A stretch of 51,922 nt of DNA from Lacinutrix sp. C3R15 (GCF_018860825.1 NZ_JAHKPZ010000039.1:1-51922), one strand, 5' to 3'; positions 7,592 to 18,695 are shown, counted from the stretch's first letter. The notes: generated by a model from the sequence alone, not told the origin. Numbers and translations are program-made.

Positions 7592-10561
7592 TTAAGCTTC
7601 TAATTCTTCTTCTTTTTCTTTCACTTTTAAAGCATCCATAGCATTTCCTCTTTTTACAGAATCATACATTACTGGAGTTGCAATAAATAGTGATGAATAG
7701 GTACCAACTACAACACCTACTATTAATGCAAACATAAAGCCTCTAATAGAATCTCCACCAAAAATAAAGATTGCTAATAATACTACTAATGTAGTTAAAG
7801 AGGTATTTAAAGTTCTGCTTAATGTACTGCTTAATGATGCGTTAATTGTTTTATCAAAATCCCAAGAAGTATGCTCATTAAAGAATTCTCTAATTCTATC
7901 AAACACAACAACCGTATCATTTAATGAGTAACCAATAACGGTTAATATGGCAGCAATAAATGCTTGGTCAATTTCCATTGTAAATGGCATGAATTTGTAA
8001 GTAAGTGAAAATACACCTAATACAATTAATACATCATGAAATACTGCTACTACAGCACCAAGTGAGAATTGCCATCTTTTAAAACGGAATAAGATATATA
8101 AGAATACTACTATTAAAGATCCTAAGATTGCCCAGAAGGATGCTTTTTTAATATCATCTGCAATTGAAGGACTTACTTTATAAGACTCCATTACACCAAT
8201 TTGTTTATTGTCATCGTTAAGATTGATAAACTCATCATAACTAATATTAGATAAATGTGGTTGTAATGCATTAAATAATTTTAATCTTATTTCTTCATCT
8301 ACTTCTGAAGAAGCTTCATTAATTTTAAATTTAGTAGTAATTTTTACATCATTACTATCTCCTATTAATTTAGCATCTGCACTACCAAATACATCTTCGG
8401 CAGAAAGAACTCCTGCAATTTCTGATGCAGATACTGGTTCTTCAAAACGAACTTGGTATGTTCTACCACCAACAAAATCTACACCTTGATCTAATCCATT
8501 TGTAAATAAAGAACCTAAACTTAAAACTATAAATACTCCAGAAATGATGTAAGCAATCTTACGTTTTTTCAAGAAGTCAATATTTATGTTTCTAAATAGG
8601 TTTTTAGTTAATCCTGTTGCAAATTCTAATTTTCCGCCTTTATTAGCATACCAGTCTACCAATAATCTAGTAATAAAGATTGCTGTAAATAATGAAGTTG
8701 CAATACCAATAATTAAGGTTGTTGCAAAACCTTTAATTGGTCCTGTACCAAATACAAATAAAATTAAAGCCGTTAAACCTGTAGTTACGTTGGCATCTAA
8801 AATAGATGAAAGTGCATTAGAAAAACCATCTTTAATAGAAGTTGCTTGGTCTTTACCTTTTGCAAGCTCTTCTCTAATACGCTCAAAGATAAGTACGTTT
8901 GCATCAACAGACATACCAATAGTTAATACAATACCTGCAATACCAGGAAGTGTTAATACAGCTCCTAAACCTGAAAGTACACCAAATATTAAAAGAATAT
9001 TTAAAGCCATTGCTATATCTGCAAATAAACCTGCTTTACCATAGTAAACAACCATCCAGATAAGTACTAAAGAAAGCGCTATAAGAAATGACATTTTACC
9101 ACTATCAATAGCTTCTTGCCCTAAAGAAGGCCCAACCACATCACTTTGAATAATTTCTGCTCTTGCTGGTAATTTACCTGCTCTTAAAACGTTTGCTAAA
9201 TCTGTTGCTTCATTAAGTGTGAAGTTTCCAGAGATTTGTGAATTACCACCTGCAATTGCTCCTGTTGTTACTCCTGGTGCAGAGTATACTACATTATCTA
9301 AAACAATAGCAATTTGACTTCTTTGTGTAAAAGCTCTTCCAGTCATTTCTTCCCAGATTTTAGCTCCTTTACTATTCATTTGCATGCTTACAAGAGGTTT
9401 TCCTAACGGATCATAATCTTGTCTTGCATCTACAACAACACCACCACCTAATTCTGGTACGTTTTCTCTATTACCAATTAAAGCGTATAAATCTACTAAC
9501 TCGCTATCTCCTTTTTGCTTACCAAATGCAAATTTTACATAACGTTGTTCTGCAGGAAGTAAGTTTCTTACTTGTGGTAAGTTTAAATAGTCACTAATAG
9601 TTTCTTTGTCATTAATATTAACTAAAGCAATTGCTGCTGGATCTGGAGAAGCAATTAATTTATCTAAAAGCGGGTTTGCTGCTACAGCAGTAGAATCTGG
9701 ATCATCACCTAAAAGGTCTGCTATTTTATCTTCTTCAGATGTTGCTTCTTTTACTTCTTCTGTATTTACTTGGCTAGACTTTTCAATACTTTTTATTGTT
9801 TCATTTGCTTGTGTTAAAAAGCTTCCAAAAAGGTTTTTGTTATATACATCCCAAAACTCTAATTGTGCTGTACTTTGTAATAATTTTGTAGCACGCTCTG
9901 CATCTTTAACTCCTGGTAACTCTACTAGAATACGACCAGAATTTCCTAAACGTTGAATGTTAGGTGAAGTTACACCAAACTCATCAATACGTTTACGTAG
10001 TACTTCAAAAGCAGAAACAATAGACTCATCAATTTTTCTTGAAATAACTGGTTTAACCTCAGCATCTGTCATGTTTCCGTCAATTTCTCCATCTAAAGCT
10101 CTTGTGTAGAAAATATCTGGTGAAGCTAATTTAGTATCTCCTTTTATAGCTTCAAAAGAGTTATAAAAATCTTCTAAATACGTATTCTGACTATTTTTTT
10201 GAAGTTCTGTAGCATCATCTAATGCTTTATTAAAAGTAGGATCTGTTGTATTATTAGCCAATCCTTTTAATATGTCTTTTACAGAAACTTGTAATATAAC
10301 GTTAACTCCACCTTTAAGGTCAAGTCCTAAGTTCATAGCATTTTCTTTTACCTCGTTATAGGTATATTTTGCTATTCCAATATTATAAACTTCTTGGTTA
10401 GATATAGAATCTAAGTACTTGTTTTCTTTTACAGTATCTCCATTTGCAAAAGCTTCTGCATCGCTTTCAATACTACTGTTTTTTAACGTGAATGATAATT
10501 GGTAAATACTCACCAAACCAAACAGTAGTGCAAATAATTTTACTAATCCTTTGTTTTGCAT
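7592..10561 (-). CDS. secDF: Protein translocase SecDF (fused SecD and SecF)
   Basis: The 989-residue fusion of SecD and SecF is the usual form in Bacteroidota. It uses the proton gradient to pull preproteins out of SecYEG on the periplasmic side. The SecD half (about 1-640) has MNLGLDLKGGVNVILQV near residue 76, the periplasmic P1 block VLRKRIDEFGVTSPNIQRLG, and the membrane block GIAGIVLTIGMSVDANVLIFERIREEL. The SecF half (from about 655) has GVDFVGGRTYQVRF and AILTVIGYSLNDTVVVFDRIREFF. Twelve membrane segments are expected. Between P1 and the SecD membrane part is a low-complexity acidic insert (about 250-300). A palindrome marks its 5' leader and a terminator follows at 7534. Confidence 0.97.
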   Translation of the reverse strand: MQNKGLVKLFALLFGLVSIYQLSFTLKNSSIESDAEAFANGDTVKENKYLDSISNQEVYNIGIAKYTYNEVKENAMNLGLDLKGGVNVILQVSVKDILKGLANNTTDPTFNKALDDATELQKNSQNTYLEDFYNSFEAIKGDTKLASPDIFYTRALDGEIDGNMTDAEVKPVISRKIDESIVSAFEVLRKRIDEFGVTSPNIQRLGNSGRILVELPGVKDAERATKLLQSTAQLEFWDVYNKNLFGSFLTQANETIKSIEKSSQVNTEEVKEATSEEDKIADLLGDDPDSTAVAANPLLDKLIASPDPAAIALVNINDKETISDYLNLPQVRNLLPAEQRYVKFAFGKQKGDSELVDLYALIGNRENVPELGGGVVVDARQDYDPLGKPLVSMQMNSKGAKIWEEMTGRAFTQRSQIAIVLDNVVYSAPGVTTGAIAGGNSQISGNFTLNEATDLANVLRAGKLPARAEIIQSDVVGPSLGQEAIDSGKMSFLIALSLVLIWMVVYYGKAGLFADIAMALNILLIFGVLSGLGAVLTLPGIAGIVLTIGMSVDANVLIFERIREELAKGKDQATSIKDGFSNALSSILDANVTTGLTALILFVFGTGPIKGFATTLIIGIATSLFTAIFITRLLVDWYANKGGKLEFATGLTKNLFRNINIDFLKKRKIAYIISGVFIVLSLGSLFTNGLDQGVDFVGGRTYQVRFEEPVSASEIAGVLSAEDVFGSADAKLIGDSNDVKITTKFKINEASSEVDEEIRLKLFNALQPHLSNISYDEFINLNDDNKQIGVMESYKVSPSIADDIKKASFWAILGSLIVVFLYILFRFKRWQFSLGAVVAVFHDVLIVLGVFSLTYKFMPFTMEIDQAFIAAILTVIGYSLNDTVVVFDRIREFFNEHTSWDFDKTINASLSSTLSRTLNTSLTTLVVLLAIFIFGGDSIRGFMFALIVGVVVGTYSSLFIATPVMYDSVKRGNAMDALKVKEKEEELEA

Positions 10562-10591
10562 TTTTATATTTTTTTATGGTCAATTTATTAC

Positions 10592-10615
10592 ACCTGTTTC
10601 GAGTGCTCGAAACAG
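10592..10615. promoter_or_regulatory. Perfect palindrome at the presumed secDF transcription start
   Basis: CCTGTTTCGAG and CTCGAAACAGG are exact inverse complements with only two bases between them. The element lies just downstream of the TATATTTG box at 10627-10620, so it covers the expected first bases of the secDF transcript. It may be a 5'-end hairpin or a repressor operator. It is not followed by a T run, so a terminator is unlikely. Confidence 0.6.
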
Positions 10616-10619
10616 GAGC

Positions 10620-10627
10620 GCAAATAT
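10620..10627 (-). promoter_or_regulatory. Probable -7 box of secDF
   Basis: On the minus strand TATATTTG matches TAnnTTTG and lies 58 bases before the secDF ATG. No clear -33 TTG is present. The short leader that follows is largely occupied by the palindrome at 10592-10615. Confidence 0.6.
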
Positions 10628-10726
10628 ATCATTTACGCATTGTTTTTTGACATTTTTTTATATTTAAATAAGATTTTGGGTTCTTTTACTATGCATTATG
10701 TATTTGCTACTAAAAGAACTACAGTT

Positions 10727-11347
10727 TTATGAAGTTTTATTCTTGTATGGTCCTGCTCTAACTTCGGGTATTTTGTATGAAGTATTATCTATTGCTATTG
10801 CAATATTTGCATGTACTTTATAGGCTACTTGCGCATACGCTGTTACCTCTGCATCTTGAATTAAACAAGCGAAAAAATATACATTAGGGTTAAAGTAACG
10901 ATCACTTTCTATCTTAGGTTCTAAAGCTACTTTACCATCAAACCCAGAATTAGTATGCTTAGCATCTTGAATTTTATAAACATCTAGATTATATGCGTCT
11001 TTAGACACAGGTATTTTAGGATATTCCTTATTGTTTTTAGAAGTATAGTCTATAGCTAAACCTCCTGCTTTAGAGAGCTTATTTTTAACACTAACAACAT
11101 CTGCATCACTATAATAAGTGATTTTTAGTTGTCCGTTTTCAATTTTAGAAACATGAATATTATCTACACCAAAGTCTACTAATTGTTTTTTTACAATTGC
11201 AACGGTGTTTTCAATTTCAATAGAAGAAATGGCTGTGTTAGAAAACTGTAGTACAATTTTCTGATTTGGCATAGCAGTTTGCTCTTTACTAATATAACCT
11301 AGTAAAGCAAAAGCAATAATTAAAGTACAGATGTACCACTTTTTCAT
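10727..11347 (-). CDS. Small membrane-anchored protein, possible SecD P1-like domain
   Basis: No named family is recognised. From ATG 11347 the product has 206 residues. A longer frame would need a TTG at 11353, inside the promoter box. Residues 4-20 form one membrane anchor (WYICTLIIAFALLGYI) and the rest should face the periplasm. Residues about 25-95 (KIVLQFSNTAISSIEIENT, IVKKQLVDFGV, GQLKITYYSDADVV) recall the P1 subdomain of SecD, where a helix ending in FGV precedes a beta strand; secDF next door has the comparable RIDEFGV. The C-terminal half (about 130-206) has no match I can name. It lies directly upstream of secDF on the same strand but has its own promoter. The SecD likeness is a weak, inferred similarity. 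Confidence 0.7.
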   Translation of the reverse strand: MKKWYICTLIIAFALLGYISKEQTAMPNQKIVLQFSNTAISSIEIENTVAIVKKQLVDFGVDNIHVSKIENGQLKITYYSDADVVSVKNKLSKAGGLAIDYTSKNNKEYPKIPVSKDAYNLDVYKIQDAKHTNSGFDGKVALEPKIESDRYFNPNVYFFACLIQDAEVTAYAQVAYKVHANIAIAIDNTSYKIPEVRAGPYKNKTS

Positions 11348-11350
11348 GCG

Positions 11351-11358
11351 CAAATATA
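11351..11358 (-). promoter_or_regulatory. -7 box abutting the 11347 start codon
   Basis: TATATTTG on the minus strand ends three bases before the ATG at 11347. With transcription normally starting a few bases after this box, the mRNA would be leaderless or nearly so. The box also excludes the TTG at 11353 as a start. Confidence 0.6.
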
Positions 11359-11445
11359 CACTATTCTTAACTGTCTTATTTAACTTGTATAATACCTGCA
11401 GTTAAAGGTATTATGTTTTTATTTATGATTTGCCAAATATAAAAA

Positions 11446-11473
11446 ATAAAGACTGTATTTCTACAGTCTTTAT
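11446..11473 (-). terminator. mdh terminator
   Basis: A perfect 12-base stem, ATAAAGACTGTA and TACAGTCTTTAT, with a 4-base loop. It is followed on the minus strand by TTTTTT and sits about 60 bases after the mdh stop codon. Confidence 0.88.
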
Positions 11474-11532
11474 ATAAATATTAATGACCACCTATTTGGT
11501 TAATAAAAACCTTAAGGTTCGCTTTTTATTGT

Positions 11533-12459
11533 TTACAGTTCTAACAATCCGTTAGTTGCTTTTACACCTTCTGCAGATTCTGCTAATTTTTCTTTTTCAG
11601 CATCTGTTAAGCTAATCTCTACAATTTTTTCAATTCCGTTAGCTCCTAAAACACAAGGAACACCAATAGATAAATCGCTTAAACCAAATTCACCATCTAA
11701 TAATGCAGAACAAGGGAAAATCTTTTTAGTATCACAAGCAATAGCTTGAACCATTCCTGATACTGCTGCTCCTGGAGCATACCATGCAGATGTACCTAAT
11801 AAGCCTGTAAGTGTAGCACCACCAACTTTAGTATCTTGTACTACTTGATCCATACGCTCTTCTGATAAAAACTCAGAAACTTTTACACTATTTCTTGCTG
11901 CTTTACCAATTAATGGCACCATACCTTTATCGCTATGTCCACCAATTACCATTCCGTCTACATCGCTAATAGGTGCTCCTAAAGCTTCTGCTAATCTGTA
12001 TTTAAAACGAGCAGAATCTAAAGCTCCACCCATTCCAATAATTCTATTTTTTGGTAACCCAGTAGTTTTGTGTACTAAGTATGTCATGGTATCCATTGGG
12101 TTAGATACAACAATAATGATGGTATTTGGCGAGTGCTCAATTAAACTAGAAGACACCATTTTTACAATTCCTGCGTTAATACCAATTAACTCTTCACGAG
12201 TCATACCTGGTTTTCTAGGAATACCAGAAGTAATTACACAAACATCAGATCCTGCGGTTTTAGAATAATCGTTTGTACTTCCTGTAATTTTTGTATCAAA
12301 ATTGTTTAATGATGCGGTTTGCATTAAATCCATAGCTTTACCTTCTGCAAAACCTTCTTTAATGTCTAAGATTACAACTTCGCTAGCAAAATCTTTAATC
12401 GCAATATATTCTGCACAACTTGCACCTACTGCTCCTGCTCCTACTACTGTTACTTTCAT
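11533..12459 (-). CDS. mdh: Malate dehydrogenase
   Basis: NAD-dependent malate/oxaloacetate interconversion in the TCA cycle. The 308-residue protein is of the lactate-dehydrogenase-like MDH type. The dinucleotide-binding loop is VVGAGAVGASCAEY near the N-terminus. SGIPRKPGMTREEL supplies the arginine that selects dicarboxylic substrates over pyruvate. SNPMDTMTYLV and the catalytic-histidine motif GMVIGGHSDKGMVPL are intact. Position 11473-11446 holds its terminator, so it is transcribed apart from the small gene downstream. No clear promoter box was seen in the short gap before the ATG. Confidence 0.97.
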   Translation of the reverse strand: MKVTVVGAGAVGASCAEYIAIKDFASEVVILDIKEGFAEGKAMDLMQTASLNNFDTKITGSTNDYSKTAGSDVCVITSGIPRKPGMTREELIGINAGIVKMVSSSLIEHSPNTIIIVVSNPMDTMTYLVHKTTGLPKNRIIGMGGALDSARFKYRLAEALGAPISDVDGMVIGGHSDKGMVPLIGKAARNSVKVSEFLSEERMDQVVQDTKVGGATLTGLLGTSAWYAPGAAVSGMVQAIACDTKKIFPCSALLDGEFGLSDLSIGVPCVLGANGIEKIVEISLTDAEKEKLAESAEGVKATNGLLEL

Positions 12460-12530
12460 TTTTTATATTTTAAATTTGTGTTGAATTTTAATAACTGTAA
12501 AATTAATAATAATTAATGTTTTAAAACAGA

Positions 12531-12559
12531 AAAAGCGCAAGTGTTTTACTTGCGCTTTT
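12531..12559 (-). terminator. Terminator of the FN3-like lipoprotein gene
   Basis: AAAAGCGCAAGT and ACTTGCGCTTTT form a perfect 12-base stem with a 5-base loop. It lies 24 bases after the stop codon of the leftward gene at 12583 and is followed on that strand by TTTT-rich sequence. Confidence 0.88.
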
Positions 12560-12582
12560 AATATGGTTAGTCTATTTTTTTA

Positions 12583-13551
12583 TTAATAGCCTATATTTAT
12601 ATCTTTTGGTCCAACCCATTCTGTTCTAGTACCATCTGTACATACAGCTCTAATATAAAAATCAAAGTCTGTATTTTGAGACAAGTTATACAATGGCCAT
12701 CCACCAGTATCTGAAGTATAAATAGTTCCAGAGTCTGGAGTGCTATTATTTAATACTACAACATGTTCAAAGTTTGATTCACCATTATAATCCCAACGAA
12801 AAACGGCACCAATAGCTTGCCCAGAAGCATTGCGCTCTACTTCTGTGGTTACGTTTGATGGAGGGTTACATAGGTTTTGGTCATATTCTGCATAGTATGT
12901 TACTGGGCCTTCCCAGTTACTAAACCCTAAATTATTTGTGCAAAATGATCTCACATAAAAATCATAGGTATTTCCTGAAGCTAATGCAGCATCAGATGTA
13001 CTTTCATCATTTGTTGTTATTACTTCTCCATTTCCTATTTGAAATCCTTGGCTTCCATATTGTACTTGAAAGTAAGAAGCATTTGTTTGGTTGTTATAAG
13101 TTTCCCAAAAAGCGGTTCCGTTTTGCACATCAAAATCGTATGGCTTTTCACAAAATTCGTCTACATTTAAAACAATAGGCCCTTGCCAATCTGTTAAATC
13201 GCCATTTGTACATTGTGCTCTTATATAAAAACTTAATGTTTGATTGTTTTCTGCAAAAAAGGATAAATTTTCATCATCAATACTTGCATTTGAAGCATTT
13301 GTAGTTGTAAAACTGTAATTGAAAAACAAATTATTTCCTTGATTAGCTACACTAGCTGTTTGATCGTATCCTATCTCATAATAATTAAAAGCATTCTGGG
13401 ATTGGTAATTAAAATTTAAAGTATTTCCATTTTGCGTAACACTTATTAAGTTTACAGTACCACAAGCACTAGAGTCATCGTTTTCAGATTCACTGGAACA
13501 GCCTTGTAATAAAAGAAAAATACAACTTAATAATAACAATCCTTTTTTCAT
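12583..13551 (-). CDS. Lipoprotein with three fibronectin-III-like repeats
   Basis: The 322-residue product has a lipoprotein signal peptide (MKKGLLLLSCIFLLLQGCSS; Cys near residue 18). The mature N-terminus is acidic and Ser-rich (SSESENDDSS), which suits export to the cell surface, although the match to the known signal is loose. Three tandem beta-sandwich repeats follow, each ending in a similar block: FYIRAQCTNGDLTDWQGP, FYVRSFCTNNLGFSNWEGP and FYIRAVCTDGTRTEWVGP. Each repeat has a conserved Cys and a W-GP end, as in the FN3-type repeats of many flavobacterial secreted proteins. No catalytic motif is seen; a binding or structural role is likely. A 12-base-stem terminator follows. Confidence 0.87.
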   Translation of the reverse strand: MKKGLLLLSCIFLLLQGCSSESENDDSSACGTVNLISVTQNGNTLNFNYQSQNAFNYYEIGYDQTASVANQGNNLFFNYSFTTTNASNASIDDENLSFFAENNQTLSFYIRAQCTNGDLTDWQGPIVLNVDEFCEKPYDFDVQNGTAFWETYNNQTNASYFQVQYGSQGFQIGNGEVITTNDESTSDAALASGNTYDFYVRSFCTNNLGFSNWEGPVTYYAEYDQNLCNPPSNVTTEVERNASGQAIGAVFRWDYNGESNFEHVVVLNNSTPDSGTIYTSDTGGWPLYNLSQNTDFDFYIRAVCTDGTRTEWVGPKDINIGY

Positions 13552-13866
13552 TTCTATATCTTATTTTAAAATTAGTTTGCTAAACTAACAATATTTTAAT
13601 CTTAATACTGCGTATTTTTAAAAAAAATAAACAAAACAAAAACAATACTACAAATGCTTTGTTTTAACACAAACCAAACTAGCTTTTATAAGCTTGCCAG
13701 GAATAGCAATCTTAAATATTATCTGCATATTGAGGCTGATTATGTATCATAATCTTTTTTGCTTCTTGAAATATTTTTTAGGGTACAACATCGTCATTAG
13801 TAAGCAAAAAGCCTGTAAAATAAGGATACTTTACAGGCTTTTATAAATTACTTAAGTAAAAACTAA
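13552..13866. other. Intergenic region between gyrB and the FN3-like lipoprotein
   Basis: No gene is seen in these 315 bases. They hold the gyrB terminator (13807-13842) and an imperfect AT-rich stretch. A short palindrome, TTAGTTT and AAACTAA around GCT, lies at 13572-13588, some 20 bases upstream of the lipoprotein ATG, and could be an operator. No TAnnTTTG box was found for the lipoprotein gene. Confidence 0.5.
13807..13842 (-). terminator. gyrB terminator
   Basis: AAAAGCCTGTAAA and TTTACAGGCTTTT form a 13-base perfect stem with a 10-base loop, 24 bases after the gyrB stop codon. TTTTT follows on the minus strand. Confidence 0.9.
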
Positions 13867-15864
<1,998 letters not shown>

Positions 15865-15971
15865 TTAAACGGAAACCAATAAGCTAGCTTTATTTTTTTG
15901 AAACTATGTTTTAAAATCAAGCGCTTTTTTACATAAAAAAAGACGCTTTACAGCATCCTTTTGAATACAAC

Positions 15972-16001
15972 CAAAGATACGAAATTAAAAACGTTTTTCA
16001 A
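15972..16001 (-). promoter_or_regulatory. gyrB promoter (TTG, 19 bases, TATCTTTG)
   Basis: On the minus strand TTG (16001-15999) is followed after 19 bases by TATCTTTG (15979-15972). This is the best complete match in the window to the Bacteroidota -33/-7 promoter. Transcription would start near 15966, about 150 bases before the gyrB ATG. Confidence 0.7.
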
Positions 16002-16131
16002 GCTAATTTAAGCACAGAGCGCAAAAATTATTAACATTTGTTAATTATTAAAAAACGCCTTAAACAAGCTAAAAACCACCTTAAAACCGATTTCTGCATT
16101 TTTATTTAAGCAGAGAAAAATATAAAAACAC

Positions 16132-16155
16132 AAAACCTCGCAGAAGCGAGGTTTT
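16132..16155 (-). terminator. asnB terminator
   Basis: AAAACCTCGC and GCGAGGTTTT form a perfect 10-base stem with a 4-base loop, 45 bases after the asnB stop codon. T-rich sequence follows on the minus strand. Confidence 0.87.
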
Positions 16156-16199
16156 GAAACACTTAATTTATATAGAATTCAATAAAACATGCGCGAAAT

Positions 16200-17873
16200 T
16201 TAAGATGTTGCATAAGATTTATCATGCACGTTTGCTATAGCACGCCCTGAAGGCTCATTCATGTTTTTAAAGGCTTCATCCCACTCTAAAGCAGTTGCTG
16301 TACTACAAGCCACACTTGCTTCTTGAGGCACGCTTAAAGCTGCTGCATCACTAGGGAAATGCGATTCAAAAATAGAACGATAATAAAATTCTTCTTTGTT
16401 TTGTGGTGTTTGAATTGGGAAACGGAATTTTGCGTTTTCCATTTGCTCATCAGTTACTTCTTTTTCAACAATTTCTTTCAATGTATCAATCCAACTATAA
16501 CCAACACCATCACTAAATTGTTCTTTTTGTCTCCATGCTACGCTTTCTGGCAACATATCTTCAAATGCTTTACGAATCACCCATTTTTCCATACGCTCCC
16601 CATTAATCATTTTATCTTGAGGGTTAATGCGCATAGCAACATCCATAAATTCTTTATCTAAAAACGGTACACGACCTTCAATTCCCCAAGCCGCTAAACT
16701 TTTATTTGCTCTTAAGCAATCGTACATATGTAATTTATCTAATTTACGTACCGTTTCTTCATGAAATTCTTGTGCATTTGGTGCCTTGTGAAAATATAAA
16801 TAACCTCCAAAAATTTCATCTGCTCCTTCTCCTGATAGCACCATTTTAATTCCCATTGATTTAATAACTCTTGCCATTAAATACATTGGTGTACTAGAAC
16901 GAATGGTTGTTATATCATAGGTTTCAATGTTATAAATAACATCTTTAATAGCATCTAAACCTTCTTGAATTGTAAATTTAATTTCGTGATGTACTGTACC
17001 AATATGATCTGCTACTTTTTGTGCTGCAGCTAAATCTGGTGAACCTTCTAATCCTACAGAAAAACTATGTAACTGTGGGTACCAAGCATCAGAAGTATCA
17101 TCACTTTCAATACGTTTTTGCGCATATTTTTTAGCAATAGCAGAAGTTACCGAAGAATCTAATCCTCCAGAAAGTAAAACTCCATAAGGCACATCACTCA
17201 TTAATTGTCTATGCACTGCTGCTTCTAATGCTTCCTTAACTTCTGTAATACTTGTTTCGTTTTCTTTTACTGCGTCATATGCACTCCAGTCTCTGTTGTA
17301 CCATTTTACAAACTCACCATCTTTACTAGACATATAATGTCCTGGAGGAAATAATTCAATTTTAGTACAGATTCCTTCTAACGCTTTTAACTCAGAGGCT
17401 ACATAAAAGGTTCCGTTTTGATCCCAACCTATATATAAAGGAATAATTCCCATATGGTCACGAGCAATAAAGTATTCGTCTTTTTCGGTATCATAAATTG
17501 CAAAACCAAAAATTCCGTTCATGTCATCTACAAAATCAACACCTTTTTCCTGGTATAAAGCTAAAATAACCTCGCAATCACTTTGTGTTTGAAAATCATA
17601 CTTTCCTTCAAATTGTTTACGCAGTGCTCTATGGTTATATATCTCTCCATTTGCTGCTAGTACTAGTTTTTTATCTGGACTAAATAAGGGCTGTTTTCCT
17701 GAAGCTGGATCTACAATTGCTAAACGCTCATGCGCCAAAATTGCTTTATCATCACTATAAATTCCTGACCAATCTGGTCCACGATGACGAATGGTTTTAG
17801 ACATTTCTAAAACCTGAGGTCTTAAATCTTCACTCTTTTGTTTAAGATCGAAAGCACAAACGATTCCACACAT
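16200..17873 (-). CDS. asnB: Asparagine synthase (glutamine-hydrolysing)
   Basis: Makes asparagine from aspartate with glutamine as nitrogen donor and ATP. The 557-residue length matches AsnB. Cys2 directly after the initiator (MCGIVCAFD) is the glutaminase nucleophile. The N-terminal Ntn domain (1-about 200) shows IRHRGPDWSG, LAHERLAIVDP and AANGEIYNH. The synthetase domain shows the PP-loop VLLSGGLDSSVTSAIA, then LSGEGADEIFGGYLYFH and GIEGRVPFLDKEFMDVAM. The C-terminal tail (QEASVACSTATALEWDEAF) is the usual one. It is transcribed alone, with its terminator at 16132. The 262-base AT-rich gap upstream shows no clear promoter box. Confidence 0.97.
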   Translation of the reverse strand: MCGIVCAFDLKQKSEDLRPQVLEMSKTIRHRGPDWSGIYSDDKAILAHERLAIVDPASGKQPLFSPDKKLVLAANGEIYNHRALRKQFEGKYDFQTQSDCEVILALYQEKGVDFVDDMNGIFGFAIYDTEKDEYFIARDHMGIIPLYIGWDQNGTFYVASELKALEGICTKIELFPPGHYMSSKDGEFVKWYNRDWSAYDAVKENETSITEVKEALEAAVHRQLMSDVPYGVLLSGGLDSSVTSAIAKKYAQKRIESDDTSDAWYPQLHSFSVGLEGSPDLAAAQKVADHIGTVHHEIKFTIQEGLDAIKDVIYNIETYDITTIRSSTPMYLMARVIKSMGIKMVLSGEGADEIFGGYLYFHKAPNAQEFHEETVRKLDKLHMYDCLRANKSLAAWGIEGRVPFLDKEFMDVAMRINPQDKMINGERMEKWVIRKAFEDMLPESVAWRQKEQFSDGVGYSWIDTLKEIVEKEVTDEQMENAKFRFPIQTPQNKEEFYYRSIFESHFPSDAAALSVPQEASVACSTATALEWDEAFKNMNEPSGRAIANVHDKSYATS

Positions 17874-18135
17874 AATATTATATATTTTTATTCTTTATTG
17901 TTTTATTGATGAAGCAAATATGCAAATGTTGTTTCATATTAAAAACACAAAACATATAAATGCTTACAATTATAAACATTTTAATAAAATTAACAAACAA
18001 AATGTAATTACAACTGACATTTTTACTATTATTTTTTATAAAAATGTAAACTTGTACTTATGGTTACGACTTTTAACATGATTAAAAACCAATAAGGTAT
18101 ATCTTTAACAATTCAATAAACTAAAAAAACACATT

Positions 18136-18681
18136 ATGAAAACACCAACATTACTTTCAACAATTAGCATGGCACTCTTCATGCTTTTCACTTTAAACAT
18201 TAGTGCTCAAGAATTTAAAGGCTTAGACAAAAGCCCAATGGATGCTGCTGCTTTTCCTACAGACTACAAAGACGCTAACAAACTAATAAAAGTAGTATAT
18301 AGCAGACCACAACTTAAAGATAGAAGCTTAGAAAAATTAGCTCCTAGTGGTAAGGTTTGGCGTACTGGAGCAAATGAAGCTACAGAATTAACACTTTACA
18401 CAGATATGATGCTTGGAGAAACTAAAGTTGCTGCTGGAACTTACACTTTTTATGTAATTCCTGGAGAAAAAGAATGGACTGCAATAATTAGTAAAGACCT
18501 TAATGTTTGGGGAAGCTACTTTTACAACCAAGACAATGATGTTGTAAGAATTAGCGTTCCTGTAACCGAAGGAAAAGAATCTTTAGAGTCTTTTTCTATT
18601 GCATTTACCGAATCTGAAAACGGTGTAGATATGCACCTAGGATGGGATAAAGCTAGAATTGCTGTTCCGTTTACCAAATAA
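18136..18681 (+). CDS. DUF2911 domain exported protein
   Basis: The 181-residue product begins with a signal peptide (STISMALFMLFTLNISAQ). It continues with a DUF2911 domain: KVVYSRPQLKDRSLEKLAP, GKVWRTGANEATELTLYTD, AAGTYTFYVIPGEKEW, NVWGSYFYNQDNDVVRI and MHLGWDKARIAVPF. The family is common in Bacteroidota and has no established biochemical role. The near-promoter sequence TATCTTTA at 18099-18106 (one base off TAnnTTTG) lies 30 bases upstream. The gene ends at a strong terminator shared with queE, so it is monocistronic. Confidence 0.9.
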   Translation: MKTPTLLSTISMALFMLFTLNISAQEFKGLDKSPMDAAAFPTDYKDANKLIKVVYSRPQLKDRSLEKLAPSGKVWRTGANEATELTLYTDMMLGETKVAAGTYTFYVIPGEKEWTAIISKDLNVWGSYFYNQDNDVVRISVPVTEGKESLESFSIAFTESENGVDMHLGWDKARIAVPFTK

Positions 18682-18695
18682 ACACTTTAATCCAT

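Noticed and set aside
8586-9044. A 152-residue open frame on the plus strand
   Set aside because: It lies fully inside secDF on the other strand, and its composition mirrors the hydrophobic codons of secDF; no family features.
15953-15979. GCATCCTTTT followed by AAAGATA, resembling the dispersed element
   Set aside because: AAAGATA is explained by the gyrB promoter box, and the end hexamers and inner stem of the element are absent.
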